From Chitinophagaceae bacterium (GTDB lineage: Bacteria > Bacteroidota > Bacteroidia > Chitinophagales > Chitinophagaceae), in the NCBI GenBank assembly GCA_947378615.1, contig CANCKV010000249.1:1-5763 (forward strand): a stretch of 5,763 bases of DNA. The letters are read 5' to 3'. The position numbers and the translations under genes are program-made. The notes below the pieces were generated by a model. The model saw nothing but the letters and a program-made list of their open reading frames with translations. It ran no database searches and was not told the origin of the DNA. Below are positions 5,565-5,763 of the stretch, piece after piece. Every line of letters starts with the position of its first letter. The first letter of the stretch is position 1.

Positions 5565-5763
5565 GTGTTTGTAATATCTTGAATTATCCAATTTTTCAAG
5601 TAAAAACTTTGCAAACGCAAAGAAACATTAGCTCGTGAATGTCAAAAATTTCCGAATGTAAATCCAAATTTTTGGGTAAGCATTAATCATACATGATTAT
5701 TGGGATAGACTATTAGCGATTTTGAAATTTCTAAATGTTAGTTCTACATACTGATTATGAATA
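5565..5763. other. Non-coding tail with four short perfect dyads
   Basis: No convincing gene is visible on either strand. Four perfect inverted repeats occur in a row: CTTGAA/TTCAAG (5578-5583, 5595-5600, 11-nt loop), CTTTGC-AAAC-GCAAAG (5607-5622), CCAAA-TT-TTTGG (5664-5675) and TAATCAT-AC-ATGATTA (5684-5699). TTG (5579-5581) and AAACTTTGC (5604-5612), 22 bp apart, resemble the Bacteroidota -33 and -7 (TAnnTTTG) elements with one mismatch, so a promoter for a gene beyond the window is possible. An ATG at 5735 opens a frame of nine codons to the window edge; this is too little to call a gene. Confidence 0.35.

Noticed and set aside
5735..5763. Start of a new gene at the window edge
   Set aside because: Only nine codons are visible and nothing in the context singles out this ATG.

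Overview
The window looks like chromosomal DNA of a Bacteroidota species, probably outside the gut Bacteroides. It is AT-rich, its genes lack Shine-Dalgarno sequences and have A-rich start contexts, and it encodes an 805-residue exported protein joining macroglobulin-type domains to a TonB-receptor plug, an architecture typical of this phylum. Four genes lie on the plus strand and cover most of the window. I found no tRNA, rRNA, CRISPR array, transposase or phage gene.

Layout: (1) 1-464, the 3' part of a free-methionine-(R)-sulfoxide reductase (GAF-fold, fRMsr/MsrC), with its start outside the window. (2) 439-619, a palindromic element of 7-bp units. The GTTAGTG-type orientation fills the left arm and ACCACTA/ACCAGTA units fill the right arm, and perfect 18-bp inverted ends bound it. 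The left end lies inside the reductase reading frame and supplies its last codons. (3) 746-3163, the secreted macroglobulin/plug protein. (4) 3429-4271, a secreted protein of unknown function built from YD/RHS-like repeats. (5) 4343-5497, galactokinase GalK with all signature motifs, followed by a strong intrinsic terminator at 5522-5564. (6) 5565-5763, no convincing gene, but four short perfect dyads and a weak promoter-like sequence.

The four genes do not form an obvious pathway. The reductase is a cytosolic repair enzyme, the two middle genes encode unrelated exported proteins with large upstream gaps (282 and 265 bp), and galK starts the Leloir pathway without galT, galM or a transporter beside it. 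Only the YD-repeat gene and galK are close enough (71 bp, no terminator seen) for possible cotranscription. The feature most worth a second look is the heptamer palindrome. No system that is clearly new is visible; the genes belong to known families, except that the role of the YD-repeat protein is unknown.
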